64,000 nt of DNA from Argentina anserina (GCF_933775445.1 NW_026089408.1:29365-93364), one strand, 5' to 3'; positions 1 to 14,500 are shown, counted from the first letter of the stretch. Numbers and translations are program-made. The notes: generated from the sequence alone by a model not told the origin.

Positions 1-1391
1 GCAATCCTTATTGAAATCAGAATTCTGGCACTGCAGATCATCCAACTTTGACGAAGCTCTCCTGGACAGCTCAAAAGGTTTGAGAAAATCTACCTTATAT
101 GGATGAAAAGCCACGGAAGTCTAGTTGAATTTGCCAGTTGGAATCATCTCAATATCTATTTTCTAGAGAAAGTTATGTCCACAACAAGGGACAAAGGTCA
201 GATCTGCCGAATCTTGGAAACCTCAACCAATTTGGTTTCAACTTTGTGGACTTTGTGGCCATCCTCCCTTGGGTTTCTTCCTCTATATATAGCACCTCAA
301 TTCCACAGAAAAACATGATCAACCTTGCTCACAAGACTTGCCAAAGCTCTGCCCAAACACTTTCATTCACCAAGCATCATAGAATCCGAATTCACCACCC
401 TTCATCATATTTTCTGTCCAAAGCTTGGGAGCCTAGGATACCATACTCTTGAAGATCTCGTGCTACCTCTGTAAGGAACCTTGGGAGGAGAATTATAAAG
501 TGTAACTCTTTGATCTTCATGTTAAGTTTTCGGGTTTTTATGTGCTTGTTCTTGGATGATTTATGTTTAGGTTTTGTTAAAGATATTTTTATTCTTGTCT
601 ATGAGATATTTGTAACTTTTGAATGACATGATGAATTAAGGTTTTCGATTTTAATTCAATGATTTTAGGTTTTATGCCATGAGTTTATGTTTATTTATTT
701 AAATGATTTTCGGTGTGTTCTTACTTACGTGTGTGATTGATACCCGGAAGTTGACGACGCATGTGTAATAATCCAAAGTTATAAACGATTTTGATACTTG
801 GGAGTTGATTAATTGTTTGTTCTTTGTCACCTTCACCGATTATTGCCTAGGTTCGGTTAGACTTGTGCATTTGAATATGTTTATCTTTTCTATGTGATTT
901 TTGGAATTGCATGATTGTTGGTTAAGTAGGTGACATGCTTAATGAATTCAATATGCGTGGCTTTGAAGTTGCATGGTAGGATAAGTATGTTAGATTTCGA
1001 ATGAGGTTGGGACTGAGTTCGAATGCGTTAAAGTGTCATTGAGTTAGGAACCTTGGGAGGAACTTAACTGCATAACCGATTCTAGGATGTATAATGAACC
1101 TTACGGCATGAACTTAATTGAGATTAGATTTCGTTACCTTTGTTCTTATTTTATTTGTTTGGTAATTTCTTATGTGTTGGTTGGTTGATCACATGTATAT
1201 ATTAGTTTAGGTTTATTTTATGTTTGATCCGAAATATATCTCAAATCTTTTAAACTCTTATGAATTCGTTGTTAAATGTTTGTGATTCTTTACCCTGGTT
1301 GGATCCCCGGTTTGTGAACGATACCCTCTTGCTTTATACTACTAACGATGCTTACAGGGTTAATATTGATCTCGAGTAATCGAATCGATCA
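1..1391 (+). mobile_element. Partial LTR of a second Athila-type retrotransposon (3' portion, + orientation)
   Basis: This non-satellite sequence resembles the right-hand end of the complete LTR at 40990-42877 read on the minus strand. Both have a CTCTATATATAG promoter core, 1108 bp from the LTR end here and 1086 bp there. Both have a CCCCGG...GAACGAT...CCCT...TACTAACGATG...CAGGGT block starting about 86 bp from the LTR end. The sequence ends ...TCGATCA at 1391, which fits the canonical CA terminus, and satellite begins at the next base. I infer the 3' LTR, or a solo LTR, of an Athila relative inserted into the same array in the opposite orientation to the internal element. Its 5' end lies off the window, so terminal repeats and target-site duplication cannot be tested. 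Short open frames inside it (103-318, 138-452) are not considered genes. Confidence 0.72.
283..292 (+). promoter_or_regulatory. TATA box of the partial LTR
   Basis: CTATATATAG lies in the context TTCCTCTATATATAGCACC. The same core with the same CTC lead-in is present in the internal element's LTR at 42067-42076 (minus). Transcription would start about 25-30 bp downstream and run rightward towards the satellite. Confidence 0.6.
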
Positions 1392-1541
1392 AGATACTCA
1401 GTTTGAAAGAAACACACGCCCACATTGGAAACACTCTCAAATTCAATAGAAACTCGCATCAGAAAGGCTTACAGAAAGATACTCAAACGAGAATTGAAAA
1501 GATACTCAAATTGCAATAGTAAACATACTCAAACGATAGAA
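1392..1541 (+). repeat. Reference satellite monomer (type A, 150 bp) with internal sub-repeats
   Basis: This is the first full monomer next to the LTR. It contains four copies of a GATACTCAAA-like core: GATACTCAG at the start, GATACTCAAACGAG at about offset 87, GATACTCAAATTGC at about offset 110, and CATACTCAAACGAT at about offset 133. They are spaced 23, 23 and 19 bp apart, so the right-hand 40% of the monomer is itself a degenerate short tandem repeat. This suggests the 150-bp unit grew from a unit of about 20 bp plus a unique segment of about 85 bp. Confidence 0.85.
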
Positions 1542-2299
1542 AGATACTCAGTTTGAAAGAAACACACGTCCACACTGAAAACACTCTCAAATTCAATAGA
1601 AACTCGCATCAGAAAGGCTTACAGAAAGATACTCAAACGAGAATTGAAAAGATACTCAAATTGCAATAGTAAACATACTCAAACGATAGAAAGATACTCA
1701 GTTTGAAAGAAACACACGCCCACACTGGAAACACTCTAAAATTCAAGAAAAACTCGCATCGAAAGCCGTTCAGAAAGATACTCAAACGAGAATTGAAAAG
1801 ATACTCAAATTGCAATAGTAAACATACTCAAACGATAGAAAGATACTCAGTTTGAAAGAAACACACGCCCACACTGGAAACACTCTCAAATTCAATAGAA
1901 ACTCGCATCAGTAAGGTTTACAGAAATATACTCAAACGAGAATTGAAAAGATACTGAAATTGCAATAGTAAACATACTCAAACGATAGAAAGATACTCAG
2001 TTTGAAAGAAACACACGCCCACATTGTAAACACTCTCAAATTCAATAGAAACTCGCATTAGAAAGTCTTACAGAAAGATACGCAAACGAGAATTGAAAAG
2101 ATACTCAAATTACAATAGTAAACATACTCAAACGATAGAAAGATACTCAGTTTGAAAGAAACACACGCCCACACTGGAAACACTCTCAAATTCAATAGAA
2201 AGTCGCATCAGAAAGGCTTACAGAAAGATACTCAAACGAGAATTGAAAAGATACTCAAATTGCAATAGTAAACATACTCAAACGATAGAAAGATACTCA

Positions 2300-4990
2300 G
2301 TTTGAAAGAAACACACGCCCACACTGGAAACACTCTCATATTCAAGAAAAACTCGCATCGAAAGCCGTTCAGAAAGATACTCAAACGAGAATTGAAAAGA
2401 TACTCAAATTACAATAGTAAACATACTCAAACGATAGAAAGATACTCAATTTGAAAGAAACACACGCCCACACTGGAAACACTCTCAAATTCAATAGAAA
2501 CTCGCATCAGAAAGGCTTACAGAAAGATACTCAAACGAGAATTGAAAAGATACTCAAATTACAATAGTAAACATACTCAAACGATAGAAAGATACTCAGT
2601 TTGAAAGAAACACACGCCCACACTGGAAACACTCTCAAATTCAATAGAAACTCGCATAAGAAAGGCTTATAGAAAGATACTCAAACGAGAATTGAAAAGA
2701 TACTCAAATTGCAATGGTAAACATACTCAAACGATAGAAAGATAGTCAAATTGAAAGAAACACACGCCCACACTGGAAACACTCTAAAATTCAAAAGAAA
2801 CTCGCATCAGAAAGGCTTACAGAAAGATACTCAAACGAGAATTGAAAAGATACTCAAAGTGCAATAGTAAACATACTCAAACGATAGAAAGATACTCAGT
2901 TTGAAAGAAACACACGCCCACACTGGAAACACTCTCATATTCAAGAAAAACTCGCATCGAAAGCCGTTCAGAAAGATACTCAAACGAGAATTGAAAAGAT
3001 ACTCAAATTGCAATAGTAAACATACTCAAACGATAGAAAGATACTCAGTTTGAAAGAAACACACGCCCACACTGGAAACACTCTCAAATTCAATAGAAAC
3101 TCGCATCAGTAAGGTTTACAGAAAGATACTCAAACGAGAATTGAAAAGATACTCAAATTGCAATAGTAAACATACTCAAACGATAGAAAGATACTCAGTT
3201 TGAAAGAAACACACGCCCACACTGGAAACACTCTCAAATTCAATAGAAACTCGCATCAGAAAGGCTTACAGAAAGATACTCAAACGAGAATTGAAAAGAT
3301 ACTCAAATTGCAATAGTAAACATACTCAAACGATAGAAAGATACTCAGTTTGAAAGAAACACACGCCCACACTGGAAACACTCTCAAATTCAATAGAAAC
3401 TCGCATCAGAAAGGCTTACAGAAAGATACTCAAACGAGAATTGAAAAGATACTCAAATTGCAATGGTAAACATACTCAAACGATAGAAAGATAGTCAAAT
3501 TGAAAGAAACACACGCCCACACTGGAAACACTCTAAAATTCAAAAGAAACTCGCATCAGAAAGGCTTACAGAAAGATACTCAAACGAGAATTGAAAAGAT
3601 ACTCAAAGTGCAATAGTAAACATACTCAAACGATAGAAAGATACTCAGTTTGAAAGAAACACACGCCCACACTGGAAACACTCTCATATTCAAGAAAAAC
3701 TCGCATCGAAAGCCGTTCAGAAAGATACTCAAACGAGAATTGAAAAGATACTCAAATTACAATAGTAAACATACTCAAACGATAGAAAGATACTCAATTT
3801 GAAAGAAACACACGCCCACACTGGAAACACTCTCAAATTCAATAGAAACTCGCATCAGAAAGGCTTACAGAAAGATACTCAAACGAGAATTGAAAAGATA
3901 CTCAAATTACAATAGTAAACATACTCAAACGATAGAAAGATACTCAGTTTGAAAGAAACACACGCCCACACTGGAAACACTCTCAAATTCAATAGAAACT
4001 CGCATAAGAAAGGCTTATAGAAAGATACTCAAACGAGAATTGAAAAGATACTCAAATTGCAATGGTAAACATACTCAAACGATAGAAAGATAGTCAAATT
4101 GAAAGAAACACACGCCCACACTGGAAACACTCTAAAATTCAAAAGAAACTCGCATCAGAAAGGCTTACAGAAAGATACTCAAACGAGAATTGAAAAGATA
4201 CTCAAATTGCAATAGTAAACATACTCAAACGATAGAAAGATACTCAGTTTGAAAGAAACACACGCCCACACTGGAAACACTCTCATATTCAAGAAAAACT
4301 CGCATCGAAAGCCGTTCAGAAAGATACTCAAACGAGAATTGAAAAGATACTCAAATTGCAATAGTAAACATACTCAAACGATAGAAAGATACTCAGTTTG
4401 AAAGAAACACACGCCCACACTGGAAACACTCTCAAATTCAATAGAAACTCGCATCAGTAAGGTTTACAGAAAGATACTCAAACGAGAATTGAAAAGATAC
4501 TCAAATTGCAATAGTAAACATACTCAAACGATAGAAAGATACTCAGTTTGAAAGAAACACACGCCCACACTGGAAACACTCTCAAATTCAATAGAAACTC
4601 GCATCAGAAAGGCTTACAGAAAGATACTCAAACGAGAATTGAAAAGATACTCAAATTGCAATAGTAAACATACTCAAACGATAGAAAGATACTCAGTTTG
4701 AAAGAAACACACGCCCACACTGGAAACACTCTCAAATTCAATAGAAACTCGCATCAGAAAGGCTTACAGAAAGATACTCAAACGAGAATTGAAAAGATAC
4801 TCAAATTGCAATAGTAAACATACTCAAACGATAGAAAGATACTCAGTTTGAAAGAAACACACGTCCACACTGAAAACACTCTCAAATTCAATAGAAACTC
4901 GCATCAGAAAGGCTTACAGAAAGATACTCAAACGAGAATTGAAAAGATACTCAAATTGCAATAGTAAACATACTCAAACGATAGAAAGAT
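2300..4990 (+). repeat. 1348-bp (9-monomer) duplication in array 1
   Basis: Shared rare variants recur exactly 1348 bp apart: GATACTCAATTTG at 2441 and 3789, GATAGTCAAATTG at 2741 and 4089, a C-B dimer before 2831 and 4179, and CAGTAAGGTT at 3106 and 4454. This is a tandem duplication of a nine-monomer block. A third GATAGTCAAATTG at 3490 shows an additional rearrangement between the copies. Outer limits are approximate. Confidence 0.7.
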
Positions 4991-7900
4991 ACTCAGTTTG
5001 AAAGAAACACACGCCCACACTGGAAACACTCTCAAATTCAAGAAAAACTCGCATCGAAAGCCGTTCAGAAAGATACTCAAACGAGAATTGAAAAGATACT
5101 CAAATTGCAATAGTAAACATACTCAAACGATAGAAAGATAATCAGTTTGAAAGAAACACACGCCCACACTGGAAACACTCTCAAATTCAATAGAAACTCG
5201 CATCAGTAAGGTTTACAGAAATATACTCAAACGAGAATTGAAAAGATACTGAAATTGCAATAGTAAACATACTCAAACGATAGAAAGATACTCAGTTTGA
5301 AAGAAACACACGCCCACATTGGAAACACTCTGAAATTCAATAGAAACTCGCATTAGAAAGGCTTACAGAAAGATACGCAAACGAGAATTGAAAAGATACT
5401 CAAATTACAATAGTAAACATACTCAAACGATAGAAAGATACTCAGTTTGAAAGAAACACACGCCCACACTGGAAACACTCTCATATTTAAGAAAAACTCG
5501 CATCGAAAGCCGTTCAGAAAGATACTCAAACGAGAATTGAAAAGATACTCAAATTACAATAGTAAACATACTCAAACGATTGAAAGATACTCAGTTTGAA
5601 AGAAACACACGCCCACACTGGAAACACTCTCATATTCAAGAAAAACTCGCATCGAAAGCCGTTCAGAAAGATACTCAAACGAGAATTGAAAAGATACTCA
5701 AATTACAATAGTAAACATACTCAAACGATTGAAAGATACTCAGTTTGAAAGAAACACACGCCCACACTGGAAACACTCTCAAATTCAATAGAAACTCGCA
5801 TCCGAAAGGCTTACAGAAAGATACTCAAACGAGAATTGAAAAGATACTCAAAGTGCAATAGTAAACATACTGAAACGATAGAAAGATATTCAGTTTGAAA
5901 GAAACACACGCCCACACTGGAAACACTCTCATATTCAAGAAAAACTCGCATCGAAAGCCGTTCAGAAAGATACTCAAACGAGAATTGAAAAGATACTCAA
6001 ATTGCAATAGTAAACATACTCAAACGATAGAAAGATACTCAGTTTGAAAGAAACACACGCCCACACTGGAAACACTCTCAAATTCAATAGAAACTCGCAT
6101 CAGTAAGGCTTACAGAAATATACTCAAACGAGAATTGAAAAGATACTCAAATTGCAATTGTAAACATACTCAAACGATAGAAAGATACTCAGTTTGAAAG
6201 AAACACACGCCCAAACTGGAAACACTCTCAAATTCAATAGAAACTCGCATCGAAAGCCGTTCAGAAAGATACTCAAACGAGAATTGAAAAGATACTCAAA
6301 TTGCAATAGTAAACATACTCAAACGATAGAAAGATACTTAGTTTGAAAGAAACACACGCCCACACTGGAAACACTCTCAAATTCAATAGAAACTCGCATC
6401 AGAAAGGCTTACAGACAGATACTCAAACGAGAATTGAAAAGATACTCAAATTACAATAGTAAACATACTCAAACGATAGAAAGATACTCAGTTTGAAAGA
6501 AACACACGCCCACACTGGAAACACTCTCAAATTCAATAGAAACTCGCATCATAAAGGCTTATAGAAAGATACTCAAACGAGAATTGAAAAGATACTCAAA
6601 TTGCAATGGTAAACATACTCAAACGATAGAAAGATAGTCAAATTGAAAGAAACACACGCCCACACTGGAAACACTCTAAAATTCAAAAGAAACTCGCATC
6701 AGAAAGGCTTACAGAAAGATACTCAAACGAGAATTGAAAAGATACTCAAAGTGCAATAGTAAACATACTCAAACGATAGAAAGATTCTCAGTTTGAAAGA
6801 AACACACGCCCACACTGGAAACACTCTCATATTCAAGAAAAACTCGCATCGAAAGCCGTTCAGAAAGATACTCAAACGAGAATTGAAAAGATACTCAAAT
6901 TGCAATAGTAAACATACTCAAACGATAGAAAGATACTCAGTTTGAAAGAAACACACGCCCACACTGGAAACACTCTCAAATTCAATAGAAACTCGCATCA
7001 GTAAGGTTTACAGAAATATACTCAAACGAGAATTGAAAAGATACTCAAATTGCAATAGTAAACATACTCAAACGATAGAAAGATACTCAGTTTGAAAGAA
7101 ACACACGCCCACACTGGAAACACTCTCAAATTCAATAGAAACTCGCATCAGAAAGGCTTACAGAAAGATACTCAAACGAGAATTGAAAAGATACTCAAAT
7201 TGCAATAGTAAACATACTCAAACGATAGAAAGATACTCAGTTTGAAAGAAACACACGCCCACACTGGAAACACTCTCAAATTCAATAGAAACTCGCATCA
7301 GAAAGGCTTACAGAAAGATACTCAAACGAGAATTGAAAAGATACTCAAATTGCAATAGTAAACATACTCAAACGATAGAAAGATACTCAGTTTGAAAGAA
7401 ACACACGCCCACATTGGAAACACTATCAAATTCAATAGAAACTCGCATTAGAAAGGCTTACAGAAAGATACGCAAACGAGAATTGAAAAGATACTCAAAT
7501 TACAATAGTAAACATACTCAAACGATAGAAAGATACTCAGTTTGAAAGAAACACACGCCCACACTGGAAACACTCTCAAATTCAATAGAAACTCGCATCA
7601 GAAAGGCTTACAGAAAGATACTCAAACGAGAATTGAAAAGATACTCAAATTGCAATAGTAAACATACTCAAACGAAAGAAAGATACTCAGTTTGAAAGAA
7701 ACACACGCCCACACTGGAAACACTCTCATATTCAAGAAAAACTCGCATCGAAAGCCGTTCAGAAAGATACTCAAACGAGAATTGAAAAGATACTCAAATT
7801 ACAATAGTAAACATACTCAAACGATTGAAAGATACTCAGTTTGAAAGAAACACACGCCCACACTGGAAACACTCTCAAATTCAATAGAAACTCGCATCCG

Positions 7901-10900
7901 AAAGGCTTACAGAAAGATACTCAAACGAGAATTGAAAAGATACTCAAAGTGCAATAGTAAACATACTGAAACGATAGAAAGATATTCAGTTTGAAAGAAA
8001 CACACGCCCACACTGGAAACACTCTCATATTCAAGAAAAACTCGCATCGAAAGCCGTTCAGAAAGATACTCAAACGAGAATTGAAAAGATACTCAAATTG
8101 CAATAGTAAACATACTCAAACGATAGAAAGATACTCAGTTTGAAAGAAACACACGCCCACACTGGAAACACTCTCAAATTCAATAGAAACTCGCATCAGT
8201 AAGGCTTACAGAAATATACTCAAACGAGAATTGAAAAGATACTCAAATTGCAATTGTAAACATACTCAAACGATAGAAAGATACTCAGTTTGAAAGAAAC
8301 ACACGCCCACACTGGAAACACTCTCATATTCAAGAAAAACTCGCATCGAAAGCCGTTCAGAAAGATACTCAAACGAGAATTGAAAAGATACTCAAATTAC
8401 AATAGTAAACATACTCAAACGATTGAAAGATACTCAGTTTGAAAGAAACACACGCCCACACTGGAAACACTCTCATATTCAAGAAAAACTCGCATCGAAA
8501 GCCGTTCAGAAAGATACTCAAACGAGAATTGAAAAGATACTCAAATTACAATAGTAAACATACTCAAACGATTGAAAGATACTCAGTTTGAAAGAAACAC
8601 ACGCCCACACTGGAAACACTCTCAAATTCAATAGAAACTCGCATCCGAAAGGCTTACAGAAAGATACTCAAACGAGAATTGAAAAGATACTCAAAGTGCA
8701 ATAGTAAACATACTGAAACGATAGAAAGATATTCAGTTTGAAAGAAACACACGCCCACACTGGAAACACTCTCATATTCAAGAAAAACTCGCATCGAAAG
8801 CCGTTCAGAAAGATACTCAAACGAGAATTGAAAAGATACTCAAATTGCAATAGTAAACATACTCAAACGATAGAAAGATACTCAGTTTGAAAGAAACACA
8901 CGCCCACACTGGAAACACTCTCAAATTCAATAGAAACTCGCATCAGTAAGGCTTACAGAAATATACTCAAACGAGAATTGAAAAGATACTCAAATTGCAA
9001 TTGTACACATACTCAAACGATAGAAAGATACTCAGTTTGAAAGAAACACACGCCCAAACTGGAAACACTCTCAAATTCAATAGAAACTCGCATCAGAAAG
9101 GCTTACAGAAAGATACTCAAACGAGAATTGAAAAGATACTCAAATTGCAATAGTAAACATACTCAAACGATAGAAAGATACTCAGTTTGAAAGAAACACA
9201 CGCCCACACTGGAAACACTCTCAAATTCAATAGAAACTCGCATCAGAAAGGCTTACAGAAAGATACTCAAACGAGAATTGAAAAGATACTCAAATTACAA
9301 TAGTAAACATACTCAAACGATAGAAAGATACTCAGTTTGAAAGAAACACACGCCCACACTGGAAACACTCTCAAATTCAATAGAAACTCGCATCATAAAG
9401 GCTTATAGAAAGATACTCAAACGAGAATTGAAAAGATACTCAAATTGCAATGGTAAACATACTCAAACGATAGAAAGATAGTCAAATTGAAAGAAACACA
9501 CGCCCACACTGGAAACACTCTAAAATTCAAAAGAAACTCGCATCAGAAAGGCTTACAGAAAGATACTCAAACGAGAATTGAAAAGATACTCAAAGTGCAA
9601 TAGTAAACATACTCAAACGATAGAAAGATTCTCAGTTTGAAAGAAACACACGCCCACACTGGAAACACTCTCATATTCAAGAAAAACTCGCATCGAAAGC
9701 CGTTCAGAAAGATACTCAAACGAGAATTGAAAAGATACTCAAATTGCAATAGTAAACATACTCAAACGATAGAAAGATACTCAGTTTGAAAGAAACACAC
9801 GCCCACACTGGAAACACTCTCAAATTCAATAGAAACTCGCATCAGTAAGGTTTACAGAAATATACTCAAACGAGAATTGAAAAGATACTCAAATTGCAAT
9901 AGTAAACATACTCAAACGATAGAAAGATACTGAGTTTGAAAGAAACACACGCCCACACTGGAAACACTCTCAAATTCAATAGAAACTCGCATCAGAAAGG
10001 CTTACAGAAAGATACTCAAACGAGAATTGAAAAGATACTCAAATTGCAATAGTAAACATACTCAAACGATAGAAAGATACTCAGTTTGAAAGAAACACAC
10101 GCCCACACTGGAAACACTCTCAAATTCAATAGAAACTCGCATCAGAAAGGCTTACAGAAAGATACTCAAACGAGAATTGAAAAGATACTCAAATTGCAAT
10201 AGTAAACATACTCAAACGATAGAAAGATACTCAGTTTGAAAGAAACACACGCCCACATTGGAAACACTCTCAAATTCAATAGAAACTCGCATTAGAAAGG
10301 CTTACAGAAAGATACGCAAACGAGAATTGAAAAGATACTCAAATTACAATAGTAAACATACTCAAACGATAGAAAGATACTCAGTTTGAAAGAAACACAC
10401 GCCCACACTGGAAACACTCTCAAATTCAATAGAAACTCGCATAAGAAAGGCTTATAGAAAGATACTCAAACGAGAATTGAAAAGATACTCAAATTGCAAT
10501 GGTAAACATACTCAAACGATAGAAAGATAGTCAAATTGAAAGAAACACACGCCCACACTGGAAACACTCTAAAATTCAAAAGAAACTCGCATCAGAAAGG
10601 CTTACAGAAAGATACTCAAACGAGAATTGAAAAGATACTCAAATTGCAATAGTAAACATACTCAAACGATAGAAAGATACTCAGTTTGAAAGAAACACAC
10701 GCCCACACTGGAAACACTCTCATATTCAAGAAAAACTCGCATCGAAAGCCGTTCAGAAAGATACTCAAACGAGAATTGAAAAGATACTCAAATTGCAATA
10801 GTAAACATACTCAAACGATAGAAAGATACTCAGTTTGAAAGAAACACACGCCCACACTGGAAACACTCTCAAATTCAATAGAAACTCGCATCAGTAAGGT

Positions 10901-11550
10901 TTACAGAAAGATACTCAAACGAGAATTGAAAAGATACTCAAATTGCAATAGTAAACATACTCAAACGATAGAAAGATACTCAGTTTGAAAGAAACACACG
11001 CCCACACTGGAAACACTCTCAAATTCAATAGAAACTCGCATCAGAAAGGCTTACAGAAAGATACTCAAACGAGAATTGAAAAGATACTCAAATTGCAATA
11101 GTAAACATACTCAAACGATAGAAAGATACTCAGTTTGAAAGAAACACACGCCCACACTGGAAACACTCTCAAATTCAATAGAAACTCGCATCAGTAAGGT
11201 TTACAGAAAGATACTCAAACGAGAATTGAAAAGATACTCAAATTGCAATAGTAAACATACTCAAACGATAGAAAGATACTCAGTTTGAAAGAAACACACG
11301 CCCACACTGGAAACACTCTCAAATTCAATAGAAACTCGCATCAGAAAGGCTTACAGAAAGATACTCAAACGAGAATTGAAAAGATACTCAAATTGCAATA
11401 GTAAACATACTCAAACGATAGAAAGATACTCAGTTTGAAAGAAACACACGCCCACACTGGAAACACTCTCAAATTCAAGAAAAACTCGCATCGAAAGCCG
11501 TTCAGAAAGATACTCAAACGAGAATTGAAAAGATACTCAAATTGCAATAG
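4000..11550 (+). repeat. Long-range 6437-bp (43-monomer) repeat spacing
   Basis: The segment around 4000-5110 recurs 6437 bp to the right. CATAAGAAAGGCTTATAG is at 4004 and 10441, GATAGTCAAATTG at 4089 and 10526, and the type B frames at 4179 and 4928 match those at 10616 and 11365. The match is mosaic: a GTCCACACTGAAAAC variant near 4863 has no counterpart. It overlaps the 2844-bp repeat, showing several rounds of unequal exchange. Confidence 0.55.
5440..10530 (+). repeat. 2844-bp (19-monomer) higher-order repeat, two copies
   Basis: Marker variants repeat at 2843-2844 bp: the ACTGAAACG/GATATTCAG monomer (5825 and 8668 regions), GATAGTCAAATTG (6633 and 9477), GATTCTCAG (6723 and 9567 regions), and CACATTGG with CATTAGAAAGG (about 7413 and 10257). 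An additional partial copy of the GATATTCAG block begins near 7921. Limits are estimated from where markers stop agreeing. Confidence 0.68.
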
Positions 11551-14500
11551 TAAACATACTCAAACGATAGAAAGATACTCAGTTTGAAAGAAACACACGC
11601 CCACACTGGAAACACTCTCAAATTCAATAGAAACTCGCATCAGTAAGGCTTACAGAAATATACTCAAACGAGAATTGAAAAGATACTCAAATTGCAATTG
11701 TAAACATACTCAAACGATAGAAAGATACTCAGTTTGAAAGAAACACACGCCCACACTGGAAACACTCTCAAATTCAAGAAAAACTCGCATCGAAAGCCGT
11801 TCAGAAAGATACTCAAACGAGAATTGAAAAGATACTCAAATTGCAATAGTAAACATACTCAAACGATAGAAAGATACTCAGTTTGAAAGAAACACACGCC
11901 CACACTGGAAACACTCTCAAATTCAATAGAAACTCGCATCAGAAAGGCTTACAGAAAGATACTCAAACGAGAATTGAAAAGATACTCAAATTGCAATAGT
12001 AAACATACTCAAACGATAGAAAGATACTCAGTTTGAAAGAAACACACGCCCACACTGGAAACACTCTCAAATTCAATAGAAACTCGCATCAGAAAGGCTT
12101 ACAGAAAGATACTTAAACGAGAATTGAAAAGATACTCAAATTGCAATAGTAAACATACTCAAACGATAGAAAGATACTCAGTTTGAAAGAAACACACGCC
12201 CACACTGGAAACACTCTCAAATTCAATAGAAACTCGCATCAGAAACGCTTACAGAAAGATACTCAAACGAGAATTGAAAAGATACTCAAATTGCAATAGT
12301 AAACATACTCAAACGATAGAAAGATACTCAGTTTGAAAGAAACACACGCCCACACTGGAAACACTCTCAAATTCAATAGAAACTCGCATCAGTAAGGCTT
12401 ATAGAAATATACTCAAACGAGAATTGAAAAGATACTCAAATTGCAATAGTAAACATACTCAAACGATAGAAAGATACTCAGTTTGAAAGAAACACACGCC
12501 CAAACTGGAAACACTCTCAAATTCAATAGAAACTCGCATCAGAAAGGCTTACAGAAAGATACTCAAACGAGAATTGAAAAGATACTCAAAGTGCAATAGT
12601 AAACATACTCAAACGATAGAAAGATACTCAGTTTGAAAGAAACACACGCCCACACTGGAAACACTCTCATATTCAAGAAAAACTCGCATCGAAAGCCGTT
12701 CAGAAAGATACTCAAACGAGAATTGAAAAGATACTCAAATTACAATAGTAAACATACTCAAACGATTGAAAGATACTCAGTTTGAAAGAAACACACGCCC
12801 ACACTGGAAACACTCTCAAATTCAATAGAAACTCGCATCCGAAAGGCTTACAGAAAGATACTCAAACGAGAATTGAAAAGATACTCAAAGTGCAATAGTA
12901 AACATACTGAAACGATAGAAAGATATTCAGTTTGAAAGAAACACACGCCCACACTGGAAACACTCTCATATTCAAGAAAAACTCGCATCGAAAGCCGTTC
13001 AGAAAGATACTCAAACGAGAATTGAAAAGATACTCAAATTGCAATAGTAAACATACTCAAACGATAGAAAGATACTCAGTTTGAAAGAAACACACGCCCA
13101 CACTGGAAACACTCTCAAATTCAATAGAAACTCGCATCAGTAAGGCTTACAGAAATATACTCAAACGAGAATTGAAAAGATACTCAAATTGCAATTGTAA
13201 ACATACTCAAACGATAGAAAGATACTCAGTTTGAAAGAAACACACGCCCAAACTGGAAACACTCTCAAATTCAATAGAAACTCGCATCAGAAAGGCTTAC
13301 AGAAAGATACTCAAACGAGAATTGAAAAGATACTCAAATTGCAATAGTAAACATACTCAAACGATAGAAAGATACTCAGTTTGAAAGAAACTCACGCCCA
13401 CACTGGAAACACTCTAAAATTCAAAAGAAACTCGCATCAGAAAGGCTTACAGAAAGATACTCAAACGAGAATTGAAAAGATACTCAAAGTGCAATAGTAA
13501 ACATACTCAAACGATAGAAAGATTCTCAGTTTGAAAGAAACACACGCCCACACTGGAAACACTCTCATATTCAAGAAAAACTCGCATCGAAAGCCGTTCA
13601 GAAAGATACTCAAACGAGAATTGAAAAGATACTCAAATTGCAATAGTAAACATACTCAAACGATAGAAAGATACTCAGTTTGAAAGAAACACACGCCCAC
13701 ACTGGAAACACTCTCAAATTCAATAGAAACTCGCATCAGTAAGGTTTACAGAAATATACTCAAACGAGAATTGAAAAGATACTCAAATTGCAATAGTAAA
13801 CATACTCAAACGATAGAAAGATACTCAGTTTGAAAGAAACACACGCCCACACTGGAAACACTCTCAAATTCAAGAAAAACTCGCATCGAAAGCCGTTCAG
13901 AAAGATACTCAAACGAGAATTGAAAAGATACTCAAATTGCAATAGTAAACATACTCAAACGATAGAAAGATACTCAGTTTGAAAGAAACACACGCCCACA
14001 CTGGAAACACTCTCAAATTCAATAGAAACTCGCATCAGAAAGGCTTACAGAAAGATACTCAAACGAGAATTGAAAAGATACTCAAATTGCAATAGTAAAC
14101 ATACTCAAACGATAGAAAGATACTCAGTTTGAAAGAAACACACGCCCACACTGGAAACACTCTCAAATTCAATAGAAACTCGCATCAGAAAGGCTTACAG
14201 AAAGATACTCAAACGAGAATTGAAAAGATACTCAAATTGCAATAGTAAACATACTCAAACGATAGAAAGATACTCAGTTTGAAAGAAACACACGCCCACA
14301 CTGGAAACACTCTCAAATTCAATAGAAACTCGCATCAGTAAGGTTTACAGAAATATACTCAAACGAGAATTGAAAAGATACTCAAATTGCAATTGTAAAC
14401 ATACTCAAACGATAGAAAGATACTCAGTTTGAAAGAAACACACGCCCAAACTGGAAACACTCTCAAATTCAATAGAAACTCGCATCAGAAAGGCTTACAG

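Noticed and set aside
103..452. Two overlapping + frames at the left edge
   Set aside because: They span the TATA box of the partial LTR and have no recognisable protein features.
1385..1400. Satellite as a derivative of the Athila untranslated region next to the LTR
   Set aside because: Retrotransposon UTRs can seed satellites, but the LTR ends in a proper CA and no primer-binding site or other element sequence follows. I also see no similarity between the monomer and the internal element's non-coding parts; insertion into the array is simpler.
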